NCBI GenBank assembly: GCA_037367355.1
Contig: CM074696.1
Span: 3,348,001-3,412,000 of the forward strand
Origin: Neoscytalidium dimidiatum
Lineage: Eukaryota; Ascomycota; Dothideomycetes; Botryosphaeriales; Botryosphaeriaceae
Direction: 5' to 3'
Length of the DNA: 64,000 bases
The translations under genes and the position numbers were made by a program. This document shows positions 1 through 11,628 of this stretch, piece after piece. The notes under the pieces were generated by a model. It was not told the origin of the DNA. It did no database searches and worked only from the letters and a program-made list of their open reading frames with translations. How positions within the stretch are numbered: the stretch's first letter is position 1; each line of letters starts with the position of its first letter.

Positions 1-2426
1 GACAATCAAACACTCGACTTCTCTTCTTGACGACAAATTACTTCTTTATTTTGCGACGACTCTCAACGGTCCAGCAACAAACCCCCCTTTTTGAAACTCC
101 GACAAGAGCCATTTTGCGACAAACGGAACCCGTCTCTAATTTGCTTATGTGTTTTTTCAGTAGTCAAAGTGGAAGTTTGCGCGAGAGGAGAAGTCTGCAG
201 AACGAGAGAAGCAGCTTAATTGTTGAAGATTGACTCCTTCGAGACCTCGGTGAGGAGGTAGAGGAGCAAGGTGACATCGACAAAAAAGAAAAAGATCACC
301 TCTGGTACATATTGTGATCTCCTTCGTCCTTTTCGCGAAGGGGACCAAAAGCGGTGACAGGAATTCTCTTCCATTGTCCTGCTATTGGGCTATTTGGGCT
401 ATTTGGAAGGTACGAACTGCGACACGATTTCACCACTTCATTGGGTGTTTTCGGAAAGCAATCTTCCCCTCATCCATTCAAGCCGACTCCGTTTCTGTTT
501 CAACAGTTTCCTTCTAGTTTGCTTCTTCCCACTTCTTCGTCTTCTTCGGATCAAACTCGATTTCCTCCCGTCTTTCCATTCTCCGATGATTAGGCTCTTT
601 TTCGTCTGGAAATCGGCGACTGGCGATCGAAAACGAACGTTTTCCTGGAACTCGACGATAACGACCCCGTTACGGCCATACACGTGAACGCACCCTACCA
701 CTTTTAATAATCCTCTTCGACTCCGCCCCTGACGAATCTCCTTGGTTGCGATTTTCTTTTACATGGCGTTTCTTGATTTTGCCTTCGCTTCTTGTAGTGG
801 CTTTATTTTCTTCATTCGTGCGGTGGGACGGATGTAGGTTTGTGTGTTGCGTTACAGTGATACCAGAGGGGGGACTCTTATTTTTCCTTCTCGTGGAGAG
901 GCATACCAGGGGGTATCAAAATGAATAGGATTTGGTTTTGGCTTTTGGGTTCGTGGATCGGTTCGGTGCAATGCGAGTTTAGAAGAAGCGCGTGCTACTT
1001 GGCATGCGCTTACCGAGCGTCTGCCTGCGTAGGGTAATGATGATGATGAACATATCCTTTTCGCCTATCCTGTTGCGTGTGCGAGTTTCTCAGAGAATCG
1101 TGGTCAGCAGCTGAGGAGCCCTTTTCCTGACCTTCCTGTTTCGGTGGATGTGTTGGTCAGCCGATCCCGCCATCGAAGAGAAAGCTGCGGATGATTGTTC
1201 TAACGCGTAATGTTTAGGCCATGCAGTGGGTGAGAGCTATTGTTAGTATGTGGTAGATGGGGCTAATGCATGGTCTTTTCCTCGCTGGTGTTTCGACGTA
1301 TGCAGAGGCGGGAAGTTTATTCGAAGGAAGCGAACATGGGTATGCTGGGGGCTCGGGACGCCAGCGGTACGATTTGGCGCGGATTGCGGAGTTTTAGGCA
1401 TTTAGGCGCTGTGAATTCGAAATGATTTACAAAATGCCGGAGGCGTGAAAAAAGTGCGGCCGCTTCAATTGAAGAGCTGTAAGCCTAGTGTTCAAGCTCA
1501 GGGATAATAGATGTCGGTAAGGGTTGAGTTCGGGAATTCCTCAGTAGAGCACGGACAATTAAAAAAAAAAAAACCATATGCAGTTCACGAGCACTCCAAG
1601 CATTCGACTTTTTTTCCTTACGTTCCCTAGTTTTCTACCTTATTCCGTGTACTGCAACAACCTTTCTGCACCACAGATCACGGCAGTAGAGCTTCGAACT
1701 TCGGGCCGTAGAGAAAATCTTGAAAATATTACCAAATTTGTTGTGCAACCCGCCAAACTTTCATTTTTAAAGACTTTACGAATACATAGCGTCACTGAAG
1801 GTTACTTGAATGTCTTCACGGCCGGCTAATTCTAAAGAGCACGATGCTTACCCTTAATATCTTTCGCATACGTTAAGGTCAAGCGAATTGCCTGAAACGA
1901 ATGAATCGGAGCCGATACATCTTTCCACGTAGTATGGCCAGTCTGAACTACGTACAAGTGGATCAGATAGGCATCATTCTTCTTGACAGTCATCCACAAG
2001 ACATATATTCTCTAAAATAGACTCTGAAGGGTTTAGATCAAGGCTCAGTCACAGCTTACATTAGCCAATTTTGTAATCAAAAGGATTCTCGTGACATAGG
2101 TTCTATTCAATCTCATGAAAAAAAAAACCTGACACCGCCTCAGCCATTTTTTACAACTCTTTCAAACAGCGTTAATCTACGCTGTGCTACAGCTCGGCGG
2201 TGTGGGTTGGCGCAGGGATTAAAGTGCATGTGCGACCAAGCTCAATGCAAGGGCCAAAGTACGAGGATCATTACTAGTAGTGAAAGGTGGCCTGCTTCGC
2301 CTCAACCATTTTCCACCTCACTTAGCGTGACTGGCGAGCAAGTATATAATCACTCTTATGCAGCCCAAGTTCCTCGCCTCGTTGCCAAACCTTCCTCCTC
2401 ACCAACTTTCTTCAACCTCCAACAAG
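1..2426. other. gene-free left edge
   Basis: No reading frame here looks like a real protein; the longest frames are about 100 codons, overlap each other on both strands and show no recognisable motif. The stretch contains A-runs near 1561 and 2117. The last few hundred bases should include the promoter and 5' leader of the MYND-finger gene that starts at 2427. An end of a gene lying outside the window cannot be excluded for the first kilobase. Confidence 0.5.
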
Positions 2427-3629
2427 ATGGAGAAGCCGGAAGCGCTCTGTTCATCGTGCAACGAGCCAGCTGAAAATACCTGCTCACGCTGTCATTCCAG
2501 CAGATATTGCTCGAAAGAGTGTCAAGTAACTGATTATCACACCCATAAGCTCGTTTGCCGCGCCTACTCGAATTTCAAAATTCTTGCTCGTCCTAGCCAG
2601 GAGCACAAATTAGGATTCTTCTTCCCACCGGACCAGCACAAGCCACAGATTGTTTGGCTTCATTGTCCATGGAAATCAGATGATGGAGACTCGTACCAGT
2701 TGCCAGACAATGAGCCATTCCTCGGCGAGTACGGAAGCATGAGTCCAATACAATACAACAAAGCCTTGAAGCGCCAGCTTTCCGACACTATCCGCATTGC
2801 CTACCGCGACGCATTCACAAAAGATGGCTCAAAGCCCAACATGGTCATTGATGCATTTCTTACAAAGCGCCGCAAGATATTTGATTGGCGAGGGCCCATC
2901 ATCGCTTATGGTATGGAAGGACTTGGTATAGATCAGGCTGAGTGCCGCGACCTCGACCTCAACGACTTCAGGCATATCGTCGACTACATGCTCACCTACG
3001 CTATGGGGGACTGCAACGACGGCGAGGAACGGATCGTCGGCGACAAGGTTCAAGGCGTGAGAATCAACTGTCACGGAGACCAACAGATTGTTGGCTTGCC
3101 TCAATTCCAATCAGTTCAGGTACCCACAACGCACCCAATCTTCACTTACCATGACGTTCCGGAAATCCCGGGGCGGCTCAAATTTCCTTTATTCACCCGA
3201 AAGTATCCTCCCAGCCCGGCTTGGAAAGATTTGGATGGCAGTACTATAGGTTCATTCTCGAATTCTCCCGCCGCTTTCGTTCATCTAGTCTGCCATGACG
3301 ACGACTTGAAGGCCGGACTTGGCTGGGGCTGGGCTCCATACCATTGGCAGAACAGCGCCGGAAGTGTGCTTGTGGTTCGCCAGGACAGGAGGCCGCTGCA
3401 TCCGCTTCACATGGAGGCACTCGCCCGATTCTGTCAATACGAAATGGGGCCAATCTTCGAGCATTCCATGGGCGCTTATATCACACGTCCTCCTCTCCCT
3501 AGGGATGTGGTCATGTTGCATGCTACGCCTCCTTTCTTTGAGATATTCTGGGGAAAATTTACAGAGGAGAAGAGGAAAGAGGGGAGCGAGCAAATCATGG
3601 ACATTGTTGGACCGTACGACGACTCATAA
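2427..3629 (+). CDS. MYND-type zinc finger protein
   Basis: Single-exon gene for a 400-aa protein. A MYND finger sits at residues 8-44, with Cys8, Cys11, Cys19, Cys22, Cys28, Cys32, His40 and Cys44 in the expected spacing, including the YCSKECQ core. MYND fingers are zinc-binding protein-interaction modules; the remaining 350 residues form a globular region I cannot assign, with no SET-domain motif. I chose the ATG at 2427 because it lies a few residues before the first zinc ligand and sits in a good context (acaagATGG); an in-frame ATG at 2358 would add 23 residues with no obvious role. A degraded relative of the region around residues 110-235 is present at about 25.44-25.99 kb on the other strand. 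The family call is firm, the cellular role unknown. Confidence 0.85.
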   Translation: MEKPEALCSSCNEPAENTCSRCHSSRYCSKECQVTDYHTHKLVCRAYSNFKILARPSQEHKLGFFFPPDQHKPQIVWLHCPWKSDDGDSYQLPDNEPFLGEYGSMSPIQYNKALKRQLSDTIRIAYRDAFTKDGSKPNMVIDAFLTKRRKIFDWRGPIIAYGMEGLGIDQAECRDLDLNDFRHIVDYMLTYAMGDCNDGEERIVGDKVQGVRINCHGDQQIVGLPQFQSVQVPTTHPIFTYHDVPEIPGRLKFPLFTRKYPPSPAWKDLDGSTIGSFSNSPAAFVHLVCHDDDLKAGLGWGWAPYHWQNSAGSVLVVRQDRRPLHPLHMEALARFCQYEMGPIFEHSMGAYITRPPLPRDVVMLHATPPFFEIFWGKFTEEKRKEGSEQIMDIVGPYDDS

Positions 3630-5397
3630 AAGCATGGTTTTGAGACGACGCTAATTAACCCGAGCTTGTGGACGCTCACCATGTAAGATGAGAGCGCAAG
3701 CGGCAGTGGAATCAGGACCGGGAACGAAGGCAGGGAAATAACTGGCGGAGGAACGTAAGAAGGGAAGACAACAGGTCTAGATATGCGAATCTTTACCAGC
3801 CGAATCTGAGCTGCCAATCCATTGGCACCGTTTCAGGGCCATTTACGGGATTATGCCTCGTGTATAGGAAGAGTCAGGCCTGTTCTCAAATATTGCTTCG
3901 CAGAGTTCGATAAGTATATCTGTATTGCGCGAGCTTGGGAGACACGTAGTAAAGAGCCTCTCTCTTACACACGGCCACACAAACATGTATTTATTTATAT
4001 GTGAGTAGGCATCCATCGTCAGGCAAGATGTGAGAATTGAATACTTAATCTGTGAGCCACTGCTTGAGGTACAGTGTAACTAGGTTATGAGAGCTTCTCA
4101 GCTCCTTGTATCTAAAATTTACGTGTAATGACTATGAGGTATTGACACAAGACACCTTCTTATGATAGTTTAAGCGCAATTGAGTGTAGAAGCTCTTGAC
4201 TTGTAGCTAAACAAAGTACGTAGCCTTTCTTCGTGACTTCCAAAGTGGTCTCTGAATTTTCTTTAGGCCCAGCATAGTCAACTGACGGTAACCTAATCGC
4301 TACCTATCCCACGTATATAAGCCTCTAGCATCTAGCTCTAAGCTTACAGTTTACCTTTCCTTACCGCTAACATGTAAGATAGCGAGCCTCTCTGCACCTT
4401 GCGCCACAAACCGGTTCGTGGCAAGTACCAGCGCCGTAAGAGCACTAGATAATGCTCGAGGGGATATCAGAAGAAGGGCTGGGCCGCCAGGCGTACACAG
4501 ACTTTGACTTTATCTTGCGCCGCTATATTCCTCGTACCTGACACAGCCTAAACCGCAGCTCAACGAGTTTTATTGCCTATGGGTGTCCGACCGTGAGTGC
4601 AAAAATTGGAGATTCCCCGGCTCTCAAGATCATCTCCGCGATGCTAATCGCTTGACTTCAAATATGCCTCATAAAACTACAACAAAAAGTTTGTACGCCT
4701 GATTCCCGGACTGGCCAGTCTTAACTACCATGCCGGAGGAGCCAAGGCCCAATCAGGCAATGCTGACGATGGAAAAAGCTGCCAGTATGACCTTCTACGA
4801 TCTGCGCGGCCCGACTATCACAATCATAGGCATTCCAAAAAAGAACCTGGTCACACTTTGGTGCCGCTATCTCGAAAGTGCTGGTTGGAGAAACTTGATT
4901 AGTAGGTGCTCGTTGAACAAGGGTCAGAAAGCTCTTTTCTGTACTGGGAATATGGACTAAATTAGAGTAGTATCAAGGAAATGAGAGCAACAAAGAGAGA
5001 TTTGCAAAGAAGGAATCAAACTTTTGACAGAGAACTCTGACGGCAACGACTTTTCGCACTTGTGAAGTGGGCGGTATTTCCGAAAACAGACAACTGGCCG
5101 AAAGGCGCGAGCGGCAGATCAGCGTTCAGTCGAGGATCATCCGTCATTAGTGCTCTGCTTCACCTGACATGGGGCGACGAGATGCTCGTTGCGATTGAGG
5201 TGTTCGCCATGAGGCGACGCCGAGAGCGATGAGAAAACTTCTCGTGGCAATTCCGTGATTCAGGGCGGCCCGACGGGAAGCGCATCTACCCGCCGCGTCG
5301 TCTCATCAACAAGGTGCTCCAATTCTTTTCTCACCCCGCGGCCCCTCCACTACTTTGTCCTCCCACAACCACACAACACCACCCACGCGCAGCAATC
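3630..5397. other. intergenic region, MYND gene to CBS gene
   Basis: About 1.8 kb between two plus-strand genes. It should hold the 3' UTR of the MYND gene and the promoter of cystathionine beta-synthase. A 76-codon frame at 4730-4960 has no recognisable domain, and I do not call it a gene. No RNA gene or mobile element was seen. Confidence 0.5.
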
Positions 5398-7058
5398 ATG
5401 GCCTCGACCACGAAACCGGGCATCCCGCCCGTCGTCCTCGACTCCATCACCCAGCAGATTGGCAACACGCCCATGGTCCGCCTGAATAAGATCCCACAAA
5501 GCCTGGGCATCGAAGCCACCGTGTACGCAAAGCTGGAGATGTTCAACGCCGGCGGCAGCGTGAAGGACCGCATCGCCCTGCGCATGATCGAGGAGGCCGA
5601 GCGTAGCGGCCGCATCAAGCCCGGCGACACGCTGATCGAGCCGACAAGCGGCAACACGGGCATTGGCCTGGCCCTGGTCGGCGCCGTCAAGGGCTACCGC
5701 ACCATCATCACCCTGCCCGAGAAGATGTCCGCCGAGAAGGTCTCGGTCCTGCGCGCCCTCAACGCCGAGATCATCCGCACTCCGACCGCCGCCGCCTGGG
5801 ACGCCCCCGAGAGCCACATCGGCGTTGCCAGGAGGCTTGAGAAGGAGTTGCCCAACGCGCACATTCTGGACCAGTATAGCAATGTCGATAACCCGCTCGC
5901 CCACGAGTATGGTACCGCTGAGGAGATCTGGGAGCAGACGAATGGCAAGATCACGGCGCTGGTGGCTGGTGCAGGAACGGGAGGCACGATCACCGGTATT
6001 GCGAGGGGCCTGAGGAAGCACAAGCAGGACGTCAAGATCATTGCGGCCGATCCGCACGGCAGTATCCTAGCTCTTCCTGAGAGCTTGAACGAGGAGAAGA
6101 AGAACCAACCTTACAAGGTCGAGGGTATTGGCTACGATTTCATCCCGGATGTTTTGGACCAGAGGGCTGTCGATACTTGGTACAAGACCGACGACAGGGA
6201 GTCCTTCCAGTTGGCGAGGCGTCTGATCGCAGAGGAGGGCATTCTGTGTGGTGGTAGTAGTGGCAGCGCAATGGCGGCCATGGTCAAGGCCGTGAAGGAC
6301 CTGGGACTCGGAAAGGATGACGTCGTCGTTGTCGTGCTCCCCGACAGCATCCGGAGCTATCTCAGCAAAGTTCGTCAAATGCACGGGTTTTTAGTGAGAG
6401 ATCATGCTAACCACACTGGTAGTTCGCCGATGATGACTGGCTCGCCGCCAATGATCTCCTGCCTCCTACGCCTGCGGAGACGCCAACGGCGCCGCTTTCT
6501 CCCGTGTTGACCAGCTCCAAGGATCCGTACAAGGGAGCTACCATCCGAACGCTCCGCTTGAAGCCTGTCATGACCGTTGCCGCCGAGTCTCAATGCGCCG
6601 AAGCTATTGAGACCATGCGCGACAAGGGATTCGACCAACTGCCTGTCGCCACTTCCAAGGGCCACCGGTTGGTTGGTCTCGTCACCCTGGGCAATCTGCT
6701 CTCTTACATCAGCAGCGGCCGTGCGACCCCCGAGTCGCCTGTCTCGGACGTCATGTTCGACTTCCGCAAGCTGTCGGAGACCGTCAGCGATCCCACGGAC
6801 CTCGGGACCAAGGGCACGGACAACCTGGTCCTGGGAGAGGACAAGGATAAGGCCAGCAAGAGGAGGAAGTTTGTTGAGATCACTCGAGACACACCCCTCA
6901 GTGCCCTCAGCCGCTTCTTCGAGTGGAACAGCGCGGCTGTTGTTACCGAAAAGGATGAGCAGGGCCACATGAAGGCCGTCGGTGTTGTCACCAAGGTGGA
7001 CCTGCTTAGCTGGTTGATTAAGCAAGGAAAGGGCAACGGAGTTAATGGGTCGCATTAG
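5398..7058 (+). CDS. cystathionine beta-synthase
   Basis: PLP enzyme of transsulfuration that condenses homocysteine with serine to cystathionine; cytosolic in fungi. Exons 5398-6369 and 6423-7058 give 535 aa, close to yeast Cys4 (507 aa). The 53-nt intron starts GTTCGT, has a perfect TGCTAAC branch site and ends GGTAG. The fold-type II core covers residues about 13-324: the PLP lysine is Lys56 in GGSVKDR, the substrate loop TSGNTG is at 83-88, and the phosphate-binding GAGTGGT is at 191-197. After a proline-rich linker come two C-terminal CBS (Bateman) motifs, roughly 355-405 and 455-525, split by a charged insert. As in other fungal forms the N-terminal haem-binding extension of the human enzyme is absent. 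The ATG follows CAATC and is the first before the conserved core. Orthologous to yeast CYS4. Confidence 0.95.
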
Positions 7059-8230
7059 AGTCGAGACCCCCAATCTTGCGAAATCAGGATGGTGAGGCTG
7101 TTTATGAGGCATGAGAGCATGTTGGCGTGTATGATCATCGGACGGAATGTCCGAGGGGCGTTTTGGACGCGCTTTCAACATGGTCAAGGGATACGACACA
7201 GCACTACGGGCGTTTTTATTTTCCTTTAGACGATCATCACTTTCTTTTTTCCTTTGCGCCGCTCCGAAAGACTAGCTTGATCGCGAGATCTCGAGAGAAG
7301 TCACTGTAAATACGCATCTTGACCGTAGAGCCCGGGACAGGCACTTTAGAAGTGTTCCCCCCTTATGGCGACACCATCTGCTCAACCTAGATGGTAAAAG
7401 AAAAGGAAGATTGGCCATCATTGCCCTCGAGTTTCCCTTTTACAGATAGAAATCCAGTAGTCATCTGGACCACATCATTGTTCTTTTCGATCTTCGATCC
7501 TAACCGAGCGGGCCAGGGGTTCCATCTCAATCTCATCTCATCTCAAAATCGCTCTGTCGCTCGTACCGAGCCGCCGAACCCAGCCCAGGTGGCTAAAACC
7601 CGCGCGGTCGGATAGTTCGCTCTCCGCGCGTCCCCACCTTCAAGCGCCTGTGTCTGTGTGCTCTCCCCCTCCCTGCCCTTTCCCAACTCCACTTCGCGCC
7701 TCATTCGCGTATCGCAATTTTGGCGAACGATGCCCAAAAGTGTCTGAGCCACTCTTGGCCCCGTCCGCCGCCCCCCGGCCCTCCTTGTCCCGAAAAAAAA
7801 AAAAAAAACAAAGAATCACGGGTTGATCAATCACTGCTCCGCGGCAAAGAAGGCGAAACCCTACACTGACAAAGACAGCAAGTGATAGTCACCGATACGT
7901 ACGTCGGTACTTGACGGAGAGGCGAGTTACCGAAAAGCCCTAAACGCGGCCAATAGGTGATGCGTCGGGCAACGGGGAGTGGCGATGGGAAAGAACGACG
8001 ACCCCCCCCCCAAAAAAAAATAGGCCTATTGATCGACCCTGGCTGCAGTCGCGTTGTCTTCCCCCTCTCCCTCCTCCTCCTCCGGGTCGTTCGTTCGTCT
8101 CCGCGCGCTCCCGAACAGGATCCAATCGCTCGCTTTGCCTCCCCTTCCTTCCCTCCCCTTGATCGCGCGCGACGCGTCTCCGCCTCAATGCCCGTCGTTT
8201 TCGACCACGTACGTGTTGTGCTTGGGTCCC

Positions 8231-8257
8231 GCACGCACGCACGCACGCACGCACGCT
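8231..8257. repeat. (ACGC)n tetranucleotide repeat
   Basis: About six perfect ACGC units in the convergent intergenic region. The strict purine-pyrimidine alternation could favour Z-DNA. Confidence 0.9.
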
Positions 8258-8620
8258 CCAGCCCCCGTAACCCGGGTAGCTGGCTGGCCTCTAATGCGAC
8301 AAGGGGCGGGGGAGGGAAGAAAAAAAAAAAAAAAAGAGGCATATTTGTCTATCAGCTGGCTCTCAGGCGGATGGATGCGCGGGTCCAGACTGGGGTGTTG
8401 GTCGTTGAAAGGACCTGAATGATGATCATTTTCTTTCCCTCTCCCCAGCTGACGGGGGGAGGATACGTGATGCCGCCGCTAGTGGGAAAGACGTCACCGT
8501 CACTTGGCATTTTTTTTTTTCTCTCCCGTTCTATTGGGAAGACATCACGCGGAAGGGCCAAAGGAAACGGAACCAGCAAATCGCTGCGGGGAGCCTGGAT
8601 GCTCTCACTCCATGCTCTCA

Positions 8621-8661
8621 CTCCTCTCTCACTCTCACTCTCACTGTCACTGTAACTCTCT
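8621..8661. repeat. (TCTCAC)n-like pyrimidine-rich repeat
   Basis: Imperfect CTCTCA/CTGTCA hexamers forming a mostly pyrimidine strand of about 40 bases. Confidence 0.75.
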
Positions 8662-9588
8662 CTGATTGCTGGGATCCAACCGGAGCGTCTCTTCCCGTCC
8701 TTTGACCGGAAAAAACAATGCCCAAAGTTCTGGGTCTGGAAGACGCGCCACAGACACGCGATCGGTGGGGAGAGAGGGAGGGAGCAATCATGTAGGTACT
8801 GCACAAGAGATTGGTTCACGTTGAGGCTGATGGAGGAGATCAGTAAGGACGGGGAGGGGAAGCAAAATGGCGGTCAAGAGAGTTGGCGGCGCGGACGGAG
8901 CTGCATCACATAGCGTAGCGTGCATATGTAGGTTTGCCTTGGAGATGTTTGGAATGTAATTGCTTTTTGGAAAGGGGCAGGAGAAGTGGTGAAAGGGCAG
9001 GCAAAGAAGGAAGAGAGGCGTGTGGGCAAGTTACGAAAGGGAAACTGCAGGCCAAGCGATCATCACCTGCAGGCCCCGAAGTTCAGAAGCAGAGAGAGTG
9101 GATGAACTGAGGGAGCGAGAGCCGGCAGATGGGACCCACTATCCCGCGCAGCAAGCCGGCGACGCCACTTTTCTTGCTGCACGTCCCGGAAAGTTAGGCC
9201 GCCGGTCTGCCCCTCGACGCACGCGCCACCCCTTTTTTTTTTTTCAGCTACCGATGCTTGTGCATGGCTGGGCTGGACCGCTGCTGGAAATTGGAAGTGG
9301 GGGGAAGGATAAGGGCTCGTAAGGATAGGCACAGGCGCACGATAGAGGCGGCTGATATTGTTTATGTATGTGCTTGACCGGCGAAAGCATGTACCTACCC
9401 GGCGATGAGAAAGCGGGTGGCCGCTGCAACGATGCCCACTCCCCTCTCGCATGCTGGTGGCCGAAATATGGCTTTCTGCTGCCTTGTTGCGTACTATACG
9501 TGGTTCTGCGCTGCTTTTGTGTCTATGCAAGCCATCGAGCCAGCCGAATTGCTGCGTCACGTACGTACATACGTATGTATGCATGTAT

Positions 9589-9618
9589 GAGCGAGCGAGC
9601 GAGCGTGCGTGCGTGCGC
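9589..9618. repeat. (GAGC)n followed by (GTGC)n repeat
   Basis: Tetranucleotide tract that switches from GAGC to GTGC units, consistent with a point change that then spread through the array. Confidence 0.85.
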
Positions 9619-9965
9619 CTTGCTGTTGCTGCATACTACTACGTACGCAGAACACCGCCATCGCGCATTAGACACATGTGCTCGGAGAGAAACCATCGAA
9701 ATATGAGGGGATTAGGAGAAAAAAAAAATTGCAATGAATACGCGACCATTGCGCAATTGCTAGATACGATACAGCCGCTAATTAGGAACGGCCTCAGGGA
9801 GATGAATACACGCATTCAGGCACAATTCGAAATGAAGAGATTGACGAAGGTCACAGCCGTGGGTGGGATGGATGATCTGTACGTACATACGTGCTCTCGC
9901 GTCCGTCTGTTTCTGCCTTGCATCGTTTCATGAGATTCACATTGCGCAGCGCAACAGCAGCAGTA

Positions 9966-9967
9966 GC

Positions 9968-9998
<31 letters not shown>

Positions 9999-10008
9999 GC
10001 AGCAGCAA
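9966..10008. repeat. (GGC)n/(AGC)n trinucleotide repeat
   Basis: About ten GGC units followed by AGC units. In one frame this yields a poly-alanine run, but the surrounding frame has no other sign of coding. Confidence 0.9.
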
Positions 10009-10232
10009 AAGCAGCCCCACCCCCAACAGTTCGAGCACCAACCGAACCACCGGGCGCGAGGAAAAAAAGAAAAAAAAAGGACGCAATGGCAAAACGCAGC
10101 CACCCGCGCTTCGAACCAAATGAAAACGGGTTAGCCTTGAGAGAGGTGCAGAGAGCAAAAAGAAGGCGAGCAGCCGCAACGAAGGCCCGGCAGGCCGGGA
10201 AGAGCCGCCAGGCTGCCCGCCTGCGCCAAGTT

Positions 10233-10271
10233 CGTGATGATGATGGTGACGATGAGGATGATGATGACGAT
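10233..10271. repeat. (GATGAT)n trinucleotide-like repeat
   Basis: Imperfect GAT/GAC-rich tract, which reads as Asp/Met runs depending on frame. No surrounding gene is supported. Confidence 0.75.
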
Positions 10272-11588
10272 GGGGCTGGCCACCCGCCCTGCCCTTGTCC
10301 ATCCCCACCTGCGAGTCGCCGAAACACGAAACGCGAAAACTGGCCATCGTTCGAGAGGGGAAAGAATGCGGCTCTGTTCCCGTCGAACCGGGCTCGAGAA
10401 CGCAGAGGCCCAGGAATCGGCTCCGTCGAAGCGCAGCCAGACCGCCCTGTTCATCGCCACCGATAGTCCCGAGCGTTGGGTACCGACCGAGTCGACCCTC
10501 CCTCCCCTCCCAGCAGCCTTCAGCCGCACTAGGAACACACACGCATGCCAGCCAGCCAGCCAGCCATCGAGCCGTCGCTCATGAACCAAACCGAACCGAC
10601 TGCCTTCGCCTTCTTCCCTTCCCCGCCGTCGTTTCAGCTCAAGCGGTTCCCCCTTCCCGCGCCCATCTGTGCCAGCAGCCGCTTCGGCCCCTCCCTCCAC
10701 CCCAAACCCCACCATCATCTCAAATCCTCCATCATCCCAACCCCGTCTCAATAAACTCTAAATCGCCCACGACTGACTCGCCGTCCCCTCTCGCTCTTCC
10801 ACTCACATCGCCCGGAGGCGCGTCCACCCTTCTCCTACCGCGCGACGACGGAGGCGGTGAAGGGCAGGAACTGACGACGGGCGCGCCATGATCAAGCGCG
10901 GATCCTTGACACCAAGCCCACACGAGCGCGCGCGCGCGCGCACACGCACACGCCCGGCCGCCGGCTCGCCAGTCCCCGACCGATCGCAGGTTCGCAGCGG
11001 AGAGGCGCGAAACGATGGGACAAACCCAAGCACGCGAACGGGAAAACGTGCGGCGGAAACTTTACTTACCGCCTGCGGTGCGGGCCGAACCTTGTCTTGA
11101 GTTCATGTCTCGTCGCTCCCATAATGTAAATGAGAAAAATATGTGAATGCTGCTGCCGTGCGTGTATGTGATGTTTTTTTTTGTTGTTGCTGTCAGTAGA
11201 TGACGGATGTGAAAACTGCTGCGACCGGCCTTCCCCCCCTTTTTCTCTCTCAAATTCACGTGTCTTTGTGTATTTTTTTTTTTCGCCCACACGCATCATT
11301 TCCCTAAACCCCCTCGCCTGCCCCCTCCTTGCGCCAGCGGCGCTTACGGTTTAAATAAATAGCACGAAAAAAAAAAAAAGCCACGCGCGCAACTCTTTCT
11401 TGCCCTCTCTCGCTCCATTTGGTTCGTTGGCCCGAACAAGCAACCCCTTCCCCCTCCCATCATCATCGTCATCATCATTGCCGTCACCCAGGGCCCCGGA
11501 TCGCTCGGTCGGTTGCTTGGCCAGCATTCGCCCGCCCCGCAACGCGGGAAATCAAACAAATGCTAGGTTCGTAGCTGGCCGGGATCAA

Positions 11589-11602
<14 letters not shown>

Positions 11603-11620
<18 letters not shown>

Positions 11621-11628
11621 GAGAGAGG
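11603..11628. repeat. (GA)n dinucleotide repeat
   Basis: About 12 GA units in a longer purine-rich strand, potentially able to form triplex DNA. Confidence 0.9.

Noticed and set aside
4730..4960. 76-codon plus frame before the CBS gene
   Set aside because: No motif, no splice partners and no similarity I recognise; too weak to call.
5350..6057. 235-codon minus-strand frame inside the CBS gene
   Set aside because: It is the antisense shadow of a GC-rich, well-conserved coding exon and has no domain of its own.
9891..10466. 191-codon plus frame with poly-Ala, then basic and Asp-rich stretches
   Set aside because: All its character comes from GGC and GAT repeats and A-runs; overlapping frames on the other strand are equally long.
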